A stretch of DNA of 64,000 nt from Mixia osmundae IAM 14324 (Eukaryota > Basidiomycota > Mixiomycetes > Mixiales > Mixiaceae), in assembly GCF_000708205.1 (NCBI RefSeq), contig NW_014575557.1, forward strand, positions 62,001 through 126,000, given 5' to 3'. The position numbers were made by a program, and so were the translations under genes. Of this stretch, positions 25,701 through 36,984 are shown in pieces; the first letter of the stretch is position 1, and each line of letters starts with the position of its first letter. The notes below the pieces were generated by a model, which did not search any database, was not told where the DNA came from, and worked only from the letters and a program-made list of their open reading frames with translations.

Positions 25701-26301
25701 GCCGCCACCGCCAGCCAATACGAAGCCCGGTGCAGCCGTGGGTGCTCAAGGCAGGCCAAATGGCGAACGTGTTGAGTGTAGGCTGACTAACACATGATCG
25801 TCTACAGTGTACGCAGGCGTGAGCGAGGCATCGATCCGCGCCTCTACGATCGCGTCATCCTTCGGCTCTTTCCTGAGCTCTCGTCGCGCTCAATTGTGGG
25901 CAAGTAAGCCGCAGCCGGCCCTGCAGCAGTCAGAGGTCACCTCCGTCCCCGTCGAGCCATCGCCCACGGTACGACCTTCGCTCTCGCAGAGGGCTTCTTC
26001 AGTGTCGATGTCTGTCTCGATGTCCCAAGGCCGCGCCAGCTCCTTCTTCAGTCGAAGGACGAGCAGCGACAGCTTTGCAAGTCGGACTACAGCAACGAGC
26101 AGTAGCGAATCGACCAATTCTAGTCCGCGCATGACGCTGGCAGAGATGACCGCCCGCGAGCGAGGTACGCATCTTATTGGTGGTTTGGGCAAGCTCTGAC
26201 GAGTCACATCAGCTGCTAATGAGTGCTGGCCGGAAGAGCCGGCTGCACATCGCGAATCGGACGAGACAGAGGTAGGAGGGCTCTCAGAGGTCGCATTGTA
26301 A
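22794..26301 (+). CDS. AVL9: AVL9 family (DENN-fold) late secretory protein
   Basis: Five exons (22794-23940, 23997-24352, 24406-25777, 25808-26164, 26213-26301) give 1,106 residues. A Pro/Ser/acidic N-terminal third is disordered. The Avl9 core begins VWGIVVVGMHH and GPVVEYSWPPL and continues FLALPDGAH, YFHLVCPS, FGISCNRQL, the VFGPIRDKLGVI block after the second splice, and FKTLMLLKLLLLQRKVMFYG. Yeast Avl9 acts in exocytic traffic between Golgi and cell surface, and its fold is DENN-like (probable Rab regulator). The C-terminal Ser-rich tail ends ECWPEEPAAHRESDET. The third intron is only 30 nt. Start 22794 is the first in-frame ATG after a TTG-only extension. Confidence 0.9.
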
Positions 26302-26364
26302 GCGTAAACTTGTCTGCTTGTTCCTACTAAGCATCATTTGTACAATCAACAATCGCTACAAACG

Positions 26365-27605
26365 TTACAGTACGGCTTGAGAAGGCATAAATGCCGATTT
26401 GCTTGACTTTGCCTGAGCGTGAAGGACTGCTTTGGCGAAGAAGCAGGCGTGGGGTATCGATGCCGGACAGTGCACGTTGAGCGGCCAAGCGAAAGAGTAC
26501 ATCTCGCCTAGCGAGCTCGGCACATCGTCATGCTCGATCAAAGATGTTCGCGTGAGCTCGCGGACTGGTGCCAGGTTGGTATCATTAGCGATGGCCTTTG
26601 CTAAGCTCGAATAGCTCTGATTGAGATATCGACTGATTGTCTCTAGATTCGACGAAATGCGCACGAAGGAGTTCAGCATGTCCTGGCTGGATCGTTCGGT
26701 GACTCCAGCGGCTATACTGCCTGCAGATGTGCTCCCAGCGGGTGACTCGCCGGGCGGTGTTGGGCCGTGATCCGAAGTGACCGAGGATCCTGATGACTTG
26801 CCCATGCTCGAAGATACCTGCATGCTGATATCAGACAGATTGATCAGAGTCTCGATAGGGGGTCTCACCTGATGGTGCAAGACACGACGTTCGAACGTGC
26901 TGATCTTTTGCAATCTGCGTGCTCAGGCCTTTGGTAAGCTAGGGCAGCCCAAATCGGACTGGACGAACATGAGACCTTCTAATAGCATGCTGCAATCCAT
27001 CTGTCAGTCGCGGCCGGCGAGTTGATGGGCGTGACACACCACAATGACGCAAGGTTTGGCTGATGGAGACGATGACAGCTATCGGTCACGAAGCGCAAGA
27101 GACCGCGCCCCAGTAGACTCGTCCAATTATCGATCATACAGACTGTCTTGTTCTTGCCGCCCGTCGTCGAACGGCCAGCAGCCTCATCATCGAGCCAGAA
27201 AGAAAGTATGTAGCACAGCAAGCCGTCGTATTGATGGAGCAGCGCCAGCATGGCATGGTCAGGCACGCTCTTCTCCCTCCCGAGAGCATCACCGTGCCTC
27301 TTGAGTCGCTTGCCTTCCTCGCGAGCTGCGAGTGCTGCTTCCGCTAGCTGTTGCTTCGTCCTGTCGCGTAGTTGGCTTGGCGGTATGATGTTGGACGAGA
27401 GCATGGCGATGGCATCGTCGATCTGAGCCAGATCGAGTTCAGTACTTGACGGCTCAGTACCTTGCCTGGGCTGGGCTTGTTGGCCTTGAACGAGCTGCAA
27501 GTGCAGCGTAGAGGGAACATGTGTCGGTGCTGCATGAAGCACATCTAGCCCGAGCACAGGCGATGGGAGATCCCGTATTGCCTGTGCTGTCGAGATCAGT
27601 GCCAT
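26365..27605 (-). CDS. Conserved-looking protein of unknown function
   Basis: ATG at 27605 opens ALISTAQAIRDLPSPVLGLDVL. At least four exons: a 39-nt intron joins LASLW to MDCSMLLEGL, a second leads to LQKISTFERRVLHHQ, and a third (GT...GCATGCAG near 26820-26870) joins HHQ to VSSSMGK. The frames then agree through LVRISSNLETISRYLNQS-type helices to the stop at 26365. It has helical segments and no signal peptide. I do not recognise the family. The exon logic makes a real gene likely, but the second splice is weak. Confidence 0.55.
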
Positions 27606-27888
27606 ACGGAAGCTACCGATGCAGTCGATACCTGGAGACGCGACACTGCGAGGCCACTGGCCATAGCTGCGCGACTGTCACACTCCGCTCAGGTCGGGGA
27701 GGTGCAGCCCGCGTAATGTAGGCACTGGGGCATCGTTAGTTCGGGTCAGATGAATCAGAAACGCCTGACGCTTGCCAGCAGACAGCCGTGTCATGCGATA
27801 GGTAAGTGATCATCGTGAGCCTGCGCATCATATTGAGACTATCTGGGCCCAGGCAGTGTACCGCTGCGAGACGCAAGGTCGACCCAAG

Positions 27889-28839
27889 ATGGCTCGGTTA
27901 TCAGCAATGCCTGGCCAGGAGGCAAAGGAGAGCGGCAATGCAGCCTTCAAGTCGGGACACTATGCAGAAGCGATCGGACACTACAGTCGGGCAATCCATG
28001 CGGATCCCAGAGACGCGAGCTTCCGGAGCAACAGGGCTTTTGCCTATCTCAAGCTTGAAAAGTACGAAGATGCCCAGCGAGATGCGAGCGCTGCACTCGC
28101 TCTCGACCCTACGCCTTCTCTGCGGTCGAAGCTCCTGTTTCGTCGTGCCGTAGCGCGCAGACAGCTCGGCCGCTTTGATGAAGCTCGACAGGATCTGGAC
28201 GCAGCTCGCGATATCGAACCAACAAATGCCTCGATAGATGCAGAATTGGCCCAGCTGCACACTGCGATAGAGCAAGCCGACGAGGCGCAAGCAAAACGCA
28301 GAGAGCGTGTAAAGACGTTGCAGACCGCCGCACCGAATCTCAGGCCAGCAGTCTCTGCTCCATCGGAGCCAGAACTCATGCAGGCTGTTTCCACTCGACG
28401 CCTGAACGAGCAGTCAGCAAAGCCTGCCGTCATATCAGGTCCATCAGCACCAGCATCGTCATACGCGAACCTGAGATCGACGCGTGAGAGCAAGCGGCAG
28501 CCATATCAACTGCCTAGATCTACGTCCGACACAGCTCAGCCGCCGTCGCGTCCGCGCGTCGCACCTACGACTGCTCTAGAGTTCGAGCAGAGATGGCATG
28601 AGAGCGTAGAGGAAAGGGACGATCTACTTAGAAGTGTCGAGCCTCTGCGTCTGCCAACCGTGTTCGGAGCTAGTCTGTCTCCCGAGCTGCTTTCCGGCAT
28701 CATCGCGAGGCTGAGAGGCTGGCCGCAGGAGGACGCCAGGCCATATGCTCGTGCGCTCGAGGCCATACCGAGGTTCGACTTTGTGTCCCTACTGCTCATG
28801 GACGAGGAGCTCGACGCTTTGCAATCGCTCACGACGTAG
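27889..28839 (+). CDS. RPAP3-like TPR protein (R2TP co-chaperone type)
   Basis: Single exon of 316 residues. It starts MARLSAMPGQEAKESGNAAF and has three TPR units in about residues 9-110 (SGNAAFKSGHYAEAIGHYSRAI, NRAFAYLKLEKYEDA, RRAVARRQLGRFDEA). A linker leads to a C-terminal RPAP3_C-like module (TALEFEQRWHESVEERDDLL, LPTVFGASLSPELLSGI). RPAP3/Spag and yeast Tah1 link Hsp90 to the Rvb1/Rvb2-Pih1 machine that assembles RNA polymerase II and snoRNPs. The short TPR plus C-terminal module is consistent with that family; human RPAP3 is longer with two TPR domains. It converges on the acid phosphatase gene, 80 bases apart. Confidence 0.85.
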   Translation: MARLSAMPGQEAKESGNAAFKSGHYAEAIGHYSRAIHADPRDASFRSNRAFAYLKLEKYEDAQRDASAALALDPTPSLRSKLLFRRAVARRQLGRFDEARQDLDAARDIEPTNASIDAELAQLHTAIEQADEAQAKRRERVKTLQTAAPNLRPAVSAPSEPELMQAVSTRRLNEQSAKPAVISGPSAPASSYANLRSTRESKRQPYQLPRSTSDTAQPPSRPRVAPTTALEFEQRWHESVEERDDLLRSVEPLRLPTVFGASLSPELLSGIIARLRGWPQEDARPYARALEAIPRFDFVSLLLMDEELDALQSLTT

Positions 28840-28919
28840 CCTCCTCCAAACCCAGTGTTGTTGTCATGCATTTGTCTACTGATCTATGTGCCACAGATGG
28901 ACATTTTCATTGCGTGTGC

Positions 28920-30884
28920 TCAGGCCGATGAAGTGGAGGTCGCACTCGCACTTGACGAGCGAACAGAGCTCGAGCTCGCAGCAGCAGACGACATGAGTGG
29001 CGGAAGACCGTTCTTGATCTGACCGTACGACGGGATGCTGTAGTTGCCGTTGCACGCATAGTCAAAGTCGATCTGCTGATTACGCAGCGACAGTCCTCGA
29101 ATGAGCACAGACAGCTCGCAGAAGCCATCTTTCTGCTTCGGGCAGCCCGTGAGACCCCAAGGGATCACGGCATCGTTGAGGATAGCTCGGACGAAGGTGC
29201 CCTCCTTGCCAGTTGTCGATTCGTTCGAGCAATTGGCCACTTGGAAGACGATATGTGTACCCATGGGCAAAACACGACTGGCAACAAATGTAGCGTTGCT
29301 CGTAGATCCAGCGGCGGTGGGCGGCGCCTCAGATAACACAGTAAAGTTGAGCGCCGTGAGCACGTCCGCAACCTGGTAAATCAGTCAGTCACGCTGCGAA
29401 AGCGGGAGGGCGGATGAGGCATCGTACAATAACCTCGTGAGTAGCGTCCATGTACAAGGTGTTGTTGACGGGGAAAGTGATGGGACTGCCGTTGAGCGTC
29501 TGGTTGCTCGAGCTGTTCGAAAAGGTCGGTTGCACGTGCGATAGGCGTGCTTGGAACTCCTGAAGATAGCCCAGTCCTTGTGCAGCTGAGACCGGGCTCT
29601 GGAACAGATTATTGCCCGCAAAGGAAATATCAAAGGCATGCTCAAAATCCTTGAAGTCTTGTGAAGTGAAGAGATCACAGAAGCTGCTGTAGCCGAGGTT
29701 GATTGTCTCGTAAGCGCAGAGGTTGAGCATTTGCGAGACTGTGGTAGCATTGATCTCGATTCCGGTGATGTACTGCTGCAGGCGCTTAGCAATCGGAGCT
29801 CCAAACGCGTTCGTGAAGTTGGTAGATGCCGTAGTCCCGACGCTGCCTCGCTCTGACAGATACTGTGTGAGCATGCACCAGGCCAACGAAAGAAGGCAGG
29901 CTTACTGTTGTTTGAGTTGGGACAGGTCTCGTAGCTACTGAGACTGCTATTGAAACCTGGCTGCTCAATAACGATCGAGAGATGGTATTGCGGATCGGCG
30001 GGCAGACCGAAGAAGCCAGCCGCGAGGTTGAGGGTGCTCTTGTACATACGATCCTGACTCGGCGTACGAAGGACAGGCAGCGTGTTGGTGAGCGTGAAGT
30101 TGGACAGGATACTGCCGTACGCTATCCTGAGCTGTGCACCGAGATCATATTCTTGCTGCCGACCCCACACCGACAGAATTTCTTGGCCCTACGTAATCTG
30201 CATCAGCATGAGCCTGGACGAGAGACGACAACGGCTTGCCAATTTGTAGGTCCACGTGTTCAGAAAGGCTAATGGTCCAGTAGCAGTGAAACCTGTGCCG
30301 TTGACAGTAGCATTGGCGAGCAGGGCAGCAAACGCAGCGGGAGGTGCGCCGCCAGTCGGAGCGCGACTGCCGTGTCTGAAGAGAACATGGACTTGCTGGA
30401 GGTAACACGAGCCTGGTACTTTGCTCGATGCGTTCGGCAAGCCATAGACGGCGCTATCGATGGACTGGTAGGGGCTCAGATTGCCCAGGTAGCGAATGGG
30501 ATTGAAACCATCTTGGCCTTTGGTCGAATCTTGGGGCGTCAAGAGTGCGCCATAGGCAGTGAAGGAGGGATATGCGGGTGCTGTCTGAGCTATGTAGGCC
30601 TCACCACCTGTAGGCGTAGGGCCTGCATAGCCAACAACGCTCTCGCTGGGAAAGTATGTGGCATAGTCGCTCGTCGCCGTAGGAGGATAGACCGCGACGC
30701 TGGAAGAGCCAACAGTGATGCCTGCCTTGCCCCTGCTCGCGCTGGGCTTCGCGCTGACCGAGCTTGCGGAAGAAGTCAGGGCCGACGAACTGGCGGAGCT
30801 GGCCTGACGGCGTTGGAGCTCGTTGAGGGGTGTTGCGGCGACGAGTGCGAGCACGCTGGCCGCGCCGAGAATGATAAACCTCAT
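28920..30884 (-). CDS. Secreted histidine acid phosphatase (phytase-like)
   Basis: ATG 30884 opens a signal peptide (MRFIILGAASVLALVAATP) followed by an Arg-Arg site and a Ser-rich stretch. The catalytic histidine motif is RHGSRAPTGG near residue 180. Later come WGRQQEYDLG, RTPSQDRMY (second active-site Arg), CAYETINLGYSSFC and a THE motif in DATHEVI, the position of the proton donor HAE/HD. Cysteines are typical of extracellular phytases. Intron 30189-30239 is GC-AG: the only frame-consistent join gives TYKL/GQEILSVWG. The join near 29890, after ETCPNSNN, could not be fully resolved; no standard pair kept the frame cleanly. The C-terminal Ser/Ala tail ends at 28920. It should release phosphate from external organic phosphates. 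Confidence 0.87.
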
Positions 30885-31454
30885 CTTCCAGGTCGAGCTT
30901 GTCGGTCTGGCGGGCGCTATCTGTCGATGGAGAGGTAGATCGGAGGACGCTTTATGCTTCTCATCGTACATCCGACGGGGCAGAAATGCAGAACGAGGCC
31001 AGAGCAAGCACGTTCGCCCCTTTGGCCACGATAGCAAATTATCAAATGCTCGAGCCTCTAGCGTGGTTGCCTTTATGAGCCAGAGACACCCTGGAGCTTC
31101 ACTGTATGATCACTCCGAGGCTGACTGCGACGAGAGCACATCTATCATGCAGACAGTCTCTGATCTGACTGACATGAGTGTGGCCGATGAGGCTCATGAT
31201 CACCAAAGCTTGGTCCCTATGATCATTCCAGGAGCAAGCGCGGTCGTCCGGATTGTCATTGTCCCTTGCCTTTGTCCTCAGCTCGACTCCTGTTGTGGCT
31301 AGCATGATCATTGCAAAAGCCGACGGGCAACACTGCTCAGATCGGTGATGACGGCGCATGGCTGGACTGCGTTGCCGAGATGAGCGTTGAGACAGAGAAG
31401 AACGTGCTTCATCGACTCTTCGACGAGCAACCGGCAATATGGCTGTCTCATTGA
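30885..31454. promoter_or_regulatory. Bidirectional promoter region, acid phosphatase / sphingomyelinase-like gene
   Basis: This 570-base gap separates two divergent genes for secreted phosphoesterases, which makes joint control plausible. A search by eye for the Pho4-type CACGTG core found none here. Confidence 0.4.
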
Positions 31455-33634
31455 ATGCAAAACCCTGCAAACATGCTCCGGCGAGCGCTAGCAGGCCTCG
31501 TCCTAGCAGCCACAGCTCGGGCTGCCATCTTTGCATCCAATACTTCCAGCAGCGGCGCCTCATACGCTACTGCTTCCTATACCGGCAAGGGCGTCTTTGA
31601 CAGCTTGGTCTATCCGTCGTACTATGTGAACGCCAGTCAAGATGAAGAGCCACAGCCCATCATCATCAGCAAGGTCGGAGGCTATCAGTACCCGCTCAAC
31701 CTGACTTCGCCCAAGTCTATCCCCAAGAATGATACGGTCGACGCCATTGTCTTTCCGCCGTCGCTCGTCAGCTCGAAGCTCACCAATGGCACCAGCAAAG
31801 GTTCCGCAGCACTCACAAAGATGGCTCTCGCCAACATCGAGTCCATCATAAACAGCGACAGCGCAACATGGCCTTCCTGCGCAAAATGCCTCGCAGGACT
31901 TGCCATAGCCCAAGGACTTGCGCTTGCCGCACCTGCAGAGGTACCCAACCTGGCGACTGCGCTTTGTGTCAAGTACAAGTTCCAGAAGACGCCTCAGCTC
32001 TGCTATAACATGTACAGCAAGTACGGCCAGGGCCCTTACATCGCTCAGCTCCTCGCAAATTTCAACGCGACCGGCAACGATGGCAGACTCGTCTGTGCAA
32101 CCCAGCTCAAGAGCGCCTGTCCTCTGCCTCCCGTACCCAAGCTGGACTTATCGAGCTACTTCAAATCGCCCAAGCCGACAAATGGAGTGAAAAAGGTGCC
32201 TACGGGCAACAAGCGTCTTCGTGTGCTTCACTTGAGCGATATCCATCTCGACCCAAGGTTTGCAGTCGGCTCGGAAGGAAACTGCACAGGAAGTCTCTGC
32301 TGTCGGCCGAATGACGATCTGGCGCCCGCTAGCACTTCGACGGTCACTGTTCCAGCGCCCCGCTATGGCTCCTTCCTGTGCGACTCGCCTTTCGATCTCG
32401 TGACCTCGACCTTTCAGGCGATCAAGAGTATCGCTGGCCAGATTGACTTTACCGTCTTCACAGGCGACATCACCGCTCACGATCCTGCCAATGAGCTCAG
32501 TCGAGCGTACGACCTCTATTGCGAGGATGTGGTCTATGATCTCATGAAGAAGTTTATTCCCGGAAACGGGCCCGTCTATGCCTCTATTGGCAACCACGAC
32601 AGTATACAGCAAGCACAAGCTGCACCTCACGGTCTTGGACCGACGTACGTTTCTGAGCAGTTCAGCTGGAACTACGATCACTTGAGCTCGCTTTGGCAAG
32701 CCGAAGGATGGATCGACGAAGCGACGGTGCAGGAGGCTCGCACTCACTATGGCGGCTATTCCGTCTCTCGCAAGGACAATCTCAAGATCATCACGCTCGA
32801 TACCAATCTGTTCTATCGAGCGAATCTGCTGGCGTACATCAACACGACGAACTCTGATCCGTCTGGCATCCTGCGCTTCTTGACTGACGAGCTACAATCT
32901 GCAGAAGATGCTGGACAACGCGCCATTATACAATTTCACGTCTTGACAGGCTGGTCAGGAACGAACCCTCTACCCGGACCTAGCGATCTGTTCTACCAGA
33001 TCGTGGATCGTTATTCAGATACGATTGCCTTTATTCCTGCTGGTCACCTGCACGAGGACGTCAACTCGATCTACTACAGCAACAATGCCACGACTATGTC
33101 TGCAGCGACAGCTCAGCTAGTCACTTGGGTCGGTCCATCTGTCACACCTCTGACGAACCTCAACAGCGGCTTCAGAATCTACGAGCTCGACTCGGAGACG
33201 TTTGACGTACTCGACGCTTTCACGTTCTACTCGAACGTGTCGACGTACCCCGAGCTTCAGACACAGACAGAGAATGGTCCGACGTTCAAGTACGAATACT
33301 CTCATCGCGACACGTATGGCAGCGCTGTGCCTGACTGGCCTGCCAACGCCCCGCTCAATGCAACTTGGTGGCATCTTCTGAGCGAGGCCATGGAGAGGAA
33401 CGGTACTTACATAGAGATGTTCAACACGCTACAGGGCAAGGTGAGCCCCCTTCGCTCTCAGAACGCCGATAGTACAGAGCTGAAGCTCGCGCTGTGTAGA
33501 TGTCGAGCAAGACAACCAATTGCACAAATCAAGCGTGTCAGGAAGCAAAAGTATGCTATATCCGCTCGGCTTCTGCGCCTATTGCGCTAGACAACTGCTC
33601 TGGCAACTACAGTAGCGTGCAGGGGGGCTCTTAG
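31455..33634 (+). CDS. Secreted acid-sphingomyelinase-like phosphodiesterase
   Basis: Exons 31455-33440 and 33500-33634 give 706 residues. Signal peptide: MLRRALAGLVLAATARA (second ATG at 31473). A saposin-B-like segment with CAKCLAGL and LCVKYKF...LCYNM precedes the metallophosphatase domain: LSDIHLDP, TGDITAHD, GNHDS, QFHVLTGW (degenerate relative to the common histidine loop) and GHLHEDVN. The C-terminal exon adds the paired cysteines NCTNQACQEAKVCYIRS that close the family pattern, which confirms the 59-nt intron. Products of this family hydrolyse sphingomyelin or related phosphodiesters outside the cell or in the vacuole. Many N-glycosylation sequons fit secretion. Confidence 0.92.
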
Positions 33635-33724
33635 GCTGTTGTCCGCGCGTCGTGGAGGGCATTTTGTCAGGTGGATGATTGCACGCGACTGAGTTCACTT
33701 TTCCGCGTGAAAGCGTGAGCCAAT

Positions 33725-35609
33725 ATGGCTGCCATGATGACCTCCTCATCGGTCGAGAGCTACGACTCGAGCAGCGTACTCGACTCGCCCACCGTCGGCA
33801 TTCCTAGACGCTATGAGGACAGCACGATTCAGCCGAGCAAGACTTCCGGCTATGCTCTTTCTCGTGGCTCGGATCTCACAAGACGCTATACCACTCTGAG
33901 TCTGACTCTCTCCCTGCTCGCCCTTGTGCCCGTTGGCGTGATAGGCAAGCTCATGATCGTTCGCATCGCGGCAGGCGAGCTGACCTGCGCGAACAGCATG
34001 GCCCGTGCTGGCGTTGCTGTCGATCATACCCTTTGTGGGCTTCGTCGCCCTGCCGTCTCTGCTCGGCCTGACGCTGTTCCTCGCCTTTGGCATCGCCTGG
34101 CTGCCCTACCTCATGCTCGCCCAGACGGATTCCCCGGAAACGAGCCGGGTCAAATCGAGCAAGAGTCGGGGCGCGCTTGCCACAAGGCGATGGCCATACT
34201 TGCCTTACTCGCCCATGCGCTGTCTCAAGATCGACCGTACCATACTCAGATGGGCAAGAGACGGGTTGAGACTCGGTCTGATCGAATTGAGCTTCGACTG
34301 GGCATATAGAAGGATAATGGTCATGGGCGGCCATGAAGCCAGAGAGATCGTCAAAGAAGGCATTCTCTATTCCTCGCCTGTCATAGACGACCAGATAGAT
34401 GCAGAGATCAGCTATATCAATCACCATGGCAAAAACGGCAGATCGACCAGCGTCAGGAGAGGAAAACGGTTGGATGTCTACCGCGCTTACATTGCACCCT
34501 CGCAAGCTGCTGCAGCAGATGCTCCACTCGATACCTCGTCGAGTCGTGCACAGCCTGTCAGATCACCCGTGATTGTGTTCATACCGTCTGCAATGTGGAC
34601 TTTTGGCAACAGGCGACAGTTCATTCAGCTTGCGCTCAAGCTCAGACGAATGGGACGCGTCGTCGTCATCCCCGATCTCGCGAGTACCTTCTCTGTTCTT
34701 GCGATCGCGTGTGCTGACGTCTGATGATCTACTTTCAGACCTTGTACCCCGAGGGATCTTGCAGAGAGATGGTGCATGATATCCGACGTGTGCTCGAGTG
34801 GGTCGGCGCGCACATCACCAATTACGGCGGTGACCCCAATCAGGCACGTCTGGACTTCTCTTTGGCACGGGCATGCTGAATCCGAGCGATGACTCGCAGA
34901 TCTACCTCATGGGCCACGGGTCGGGCAGTCATTTGGCGCTTCTGACGGTCGTGCAAGAAGCCGTCGTCCGATCGAGGGATGAGTACTGGCTACGTACATA
35001 TCAGCAGAAGACGCTCAACTCTGCAAACCGGACGGAGAGCGTAGGCAGCGTGGGCGACGAGTCCATCGGAAGCCAAGACGAGATCGAGATCTCTGCTGGC
35101 ATCCGTCGCGTCGAGATCTGGGGCGAGTCTGCCGATGTGCCCGACATCCGGGGTCTCATTTTGTGCGTTGCACATCTTACGAGACGTTCTGCGTTGACAA
35201 TGATCACAGGTTGTCTGGCATTGCGGACGTGATCAAGCACATCCGCTACGAAGCAAAAGTACAGATCGAGCAATTCTCACCCATGCGTCGTGCTATCGGC
35301 CCGTCACATGCAGCCTGTCTGATGGCATCACCTTCGCATCTACTATACGGATCCAAGCAAGTCCTCGATCCTGCCAAATTACCCGGAAAGATCCTGCTCA
35401 TGCACGGAGGGGCGGATCGCGACGTGCCCATCGCTCAGACGATCCTGCTCAAGACTTTGCTCGTCGGAGTCGGAGCCAAGGACGTCAGGCTGAGAGCATA
35501 CAGGGACATGTCACACATGGAAGCTCTCACGGCCCTCATGTTGGGCGCAAAACACTCCAAATACTCTGCCGTCATGGAATCCGAGATCCTCGATCTCACG
35601 ACCACCTGA
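33725..35609 (+). CDS. Membrane-anchored alpha/beta hydrolase (carboxylesterase type) with three GC-AG introns
   Basis: Five exons (33725-33944, 33997-34679, 34739-34843, 34900-35162, 35210-35609) sum to exactly 556 codons plus stop. A cytoplasmic N-terminus is followed by two hydrophobic hairpins (LSLTLSLLALVPVGVI, then LALLSIIPFVGFVALPSLL). The hydrolase domain has VIVFIPSAMW (oxyanion strand), VVVIPDLTLYPEG, the nucleophile elbow GHGSG (a GHSAG variant) and the late LLMHGGADRDVPIAQ acid region with a DMSHME histidine. The pattern resembles membrane prenylcysteine-type esterases and heroin-esterase-like fungal lipases. Three of four introns need a GC donor: 33945-33996, 34680-34738 and 34844-34899; no GT donor near any of these keeps frame and motif. 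Confidence 0.82.
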
Positions 35610-35707
35610 CCCGCATCCTCACGAAGTCTGCAATGTCGCAATGTCCAGAGAGAGAAAGTGTGTAGCATTAATGTACTCAGTCGTTCGTGCGAACAAGCGT
35701 ATGCATT

Positions 35708-36747
35708 TTATCGTCCTCCCGTGACTTCGAGGCAGTGACCGGTAACATAAGCAGCGAGTGGACTGGCTAGGAAGAGCATGCCAGCTGCGGCTTCCTCCGG
35801 CGCACCTGGCCTTTGCAGTGGAATCATAGAAGTCCTGTCATTTTGTCCGCTTGAGGCTCCTCCGGGAATACCTAGCGCAACCTTTTCGCCGTTGACCTCG
35901 ATAGCTGCGCCTAGTCCTTTGTCTGCCGTCAAGCGAGTCGAGATCTGTACGCGAACAAGACGAATGTCAGCGTTGAAGTCGACGAGGGCAGGCCTCGTAC
36001 ATAGCCAAACGCGATGGTGTTGCATCGAACGCCAAAGGGACCCCACTCTTTTGCAATCGTCTTGCTCAGGCCTAGCACGCCGCTCTTTGCTACGGCATAG
36101 CTTGAGTGCACGTCAGCGTCTGACTCGGGTAGCGCAGGGGGAGAGAAAGCCTACTTGACTTGGCCTGCGTTGCCGTGCAAGCCAGATGTCGAGCTGACAT
36201 TTGTGATGGATCGGTTCTCGCGCTTCGCGTGATCCTTGATGCGGAAGTAAGGTGCAGCTTCACGAATGAGACGGAAAGGTGCGGTGTTGTGGACTTTGAG
36301 CATCAGCTCGAACTGAGCATCGGTCATCGTATGTGACATCTTGTCGTAGGTGAAGCCAGCGTTGGTGACGAGATGGTTGATCTTGCCATACTTGTCCACT
36401 GTCGTCTTGATGATCTTCTTTGGGAAATCTTCAGCGGTCACGTCTCCTCCGACAGCGATGGCCTCTCCGCCGTTCGCCTTGATCTCCTCCACAACTTTTT
36501 GGGCCTTCTCACCGTCGAGATCGGACACGACCACCTTTGCACCTTCTTTGGCGAACATGAGGGCTGCACATCGTCCTATGCCTTGAGCCGCGCCCGTGAT
36601 GATGGCCACTTCACCGGCTAAGAGACCTGCAGCATGCCCCGACGCATCAGCCTATCGAGCAGGTCTTTCGCAGGCCGACGAACCCGTGGGAAAGCTGGCT
36701 GAGAGGTGTCCGGTGACGTTGGAGAGTCTTGCTGCTGCTGATGCCAT
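35708..36747 (-). CDS. Short-chain dehydrogenase/reductase (FabG/HSD17B8-like)
   Basis: ATG 36747 opens ASAAARLSNVTGHLSASFP, which looks like a mitochondrial-type leader, then an intron joins PTG to LLAGEVAIITGAAQGIG. Rossmann motif TGAAQGIG, acidic SDLDGE (suggesting NAD/NADP choice near the second strand), NAG motif VTNAGFTYD, catalytic YAVAKSG across an intron, and C-terminal ASPLAAYVTGHCLEVTGG. All SDR active-site residues that I can check (Ser in VSSTSG, Tyr, Lys) are present. Likely an acyl carrier/CoA 3-oxo reductase or related; substrate cannot be read from sequence. Divergent from the septin gene with 237 bases between. Confidence 0.9.
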
Positions 36748-36984
36748 TGCGAGTTTTGATGCAGAAAGGCTGAACACCTCGGCAATGTCGACTTCATAAT
36801 CCAGCCGACGCGCTTCTCCGCCTTCTCCACCGAGTCTCACGCAACGCGAGCGCAACGGGCACCGCGGGCGGCTCAGGAGGTGACGGTACGCAAGGCAACG
36901 ATCGAGTGGTGACGAGCGAGTACCACGCTGGTACACGAGCACAGGCAGCTGATGCGCAGGGGGTGAGCAGACCACGCTGCACAG

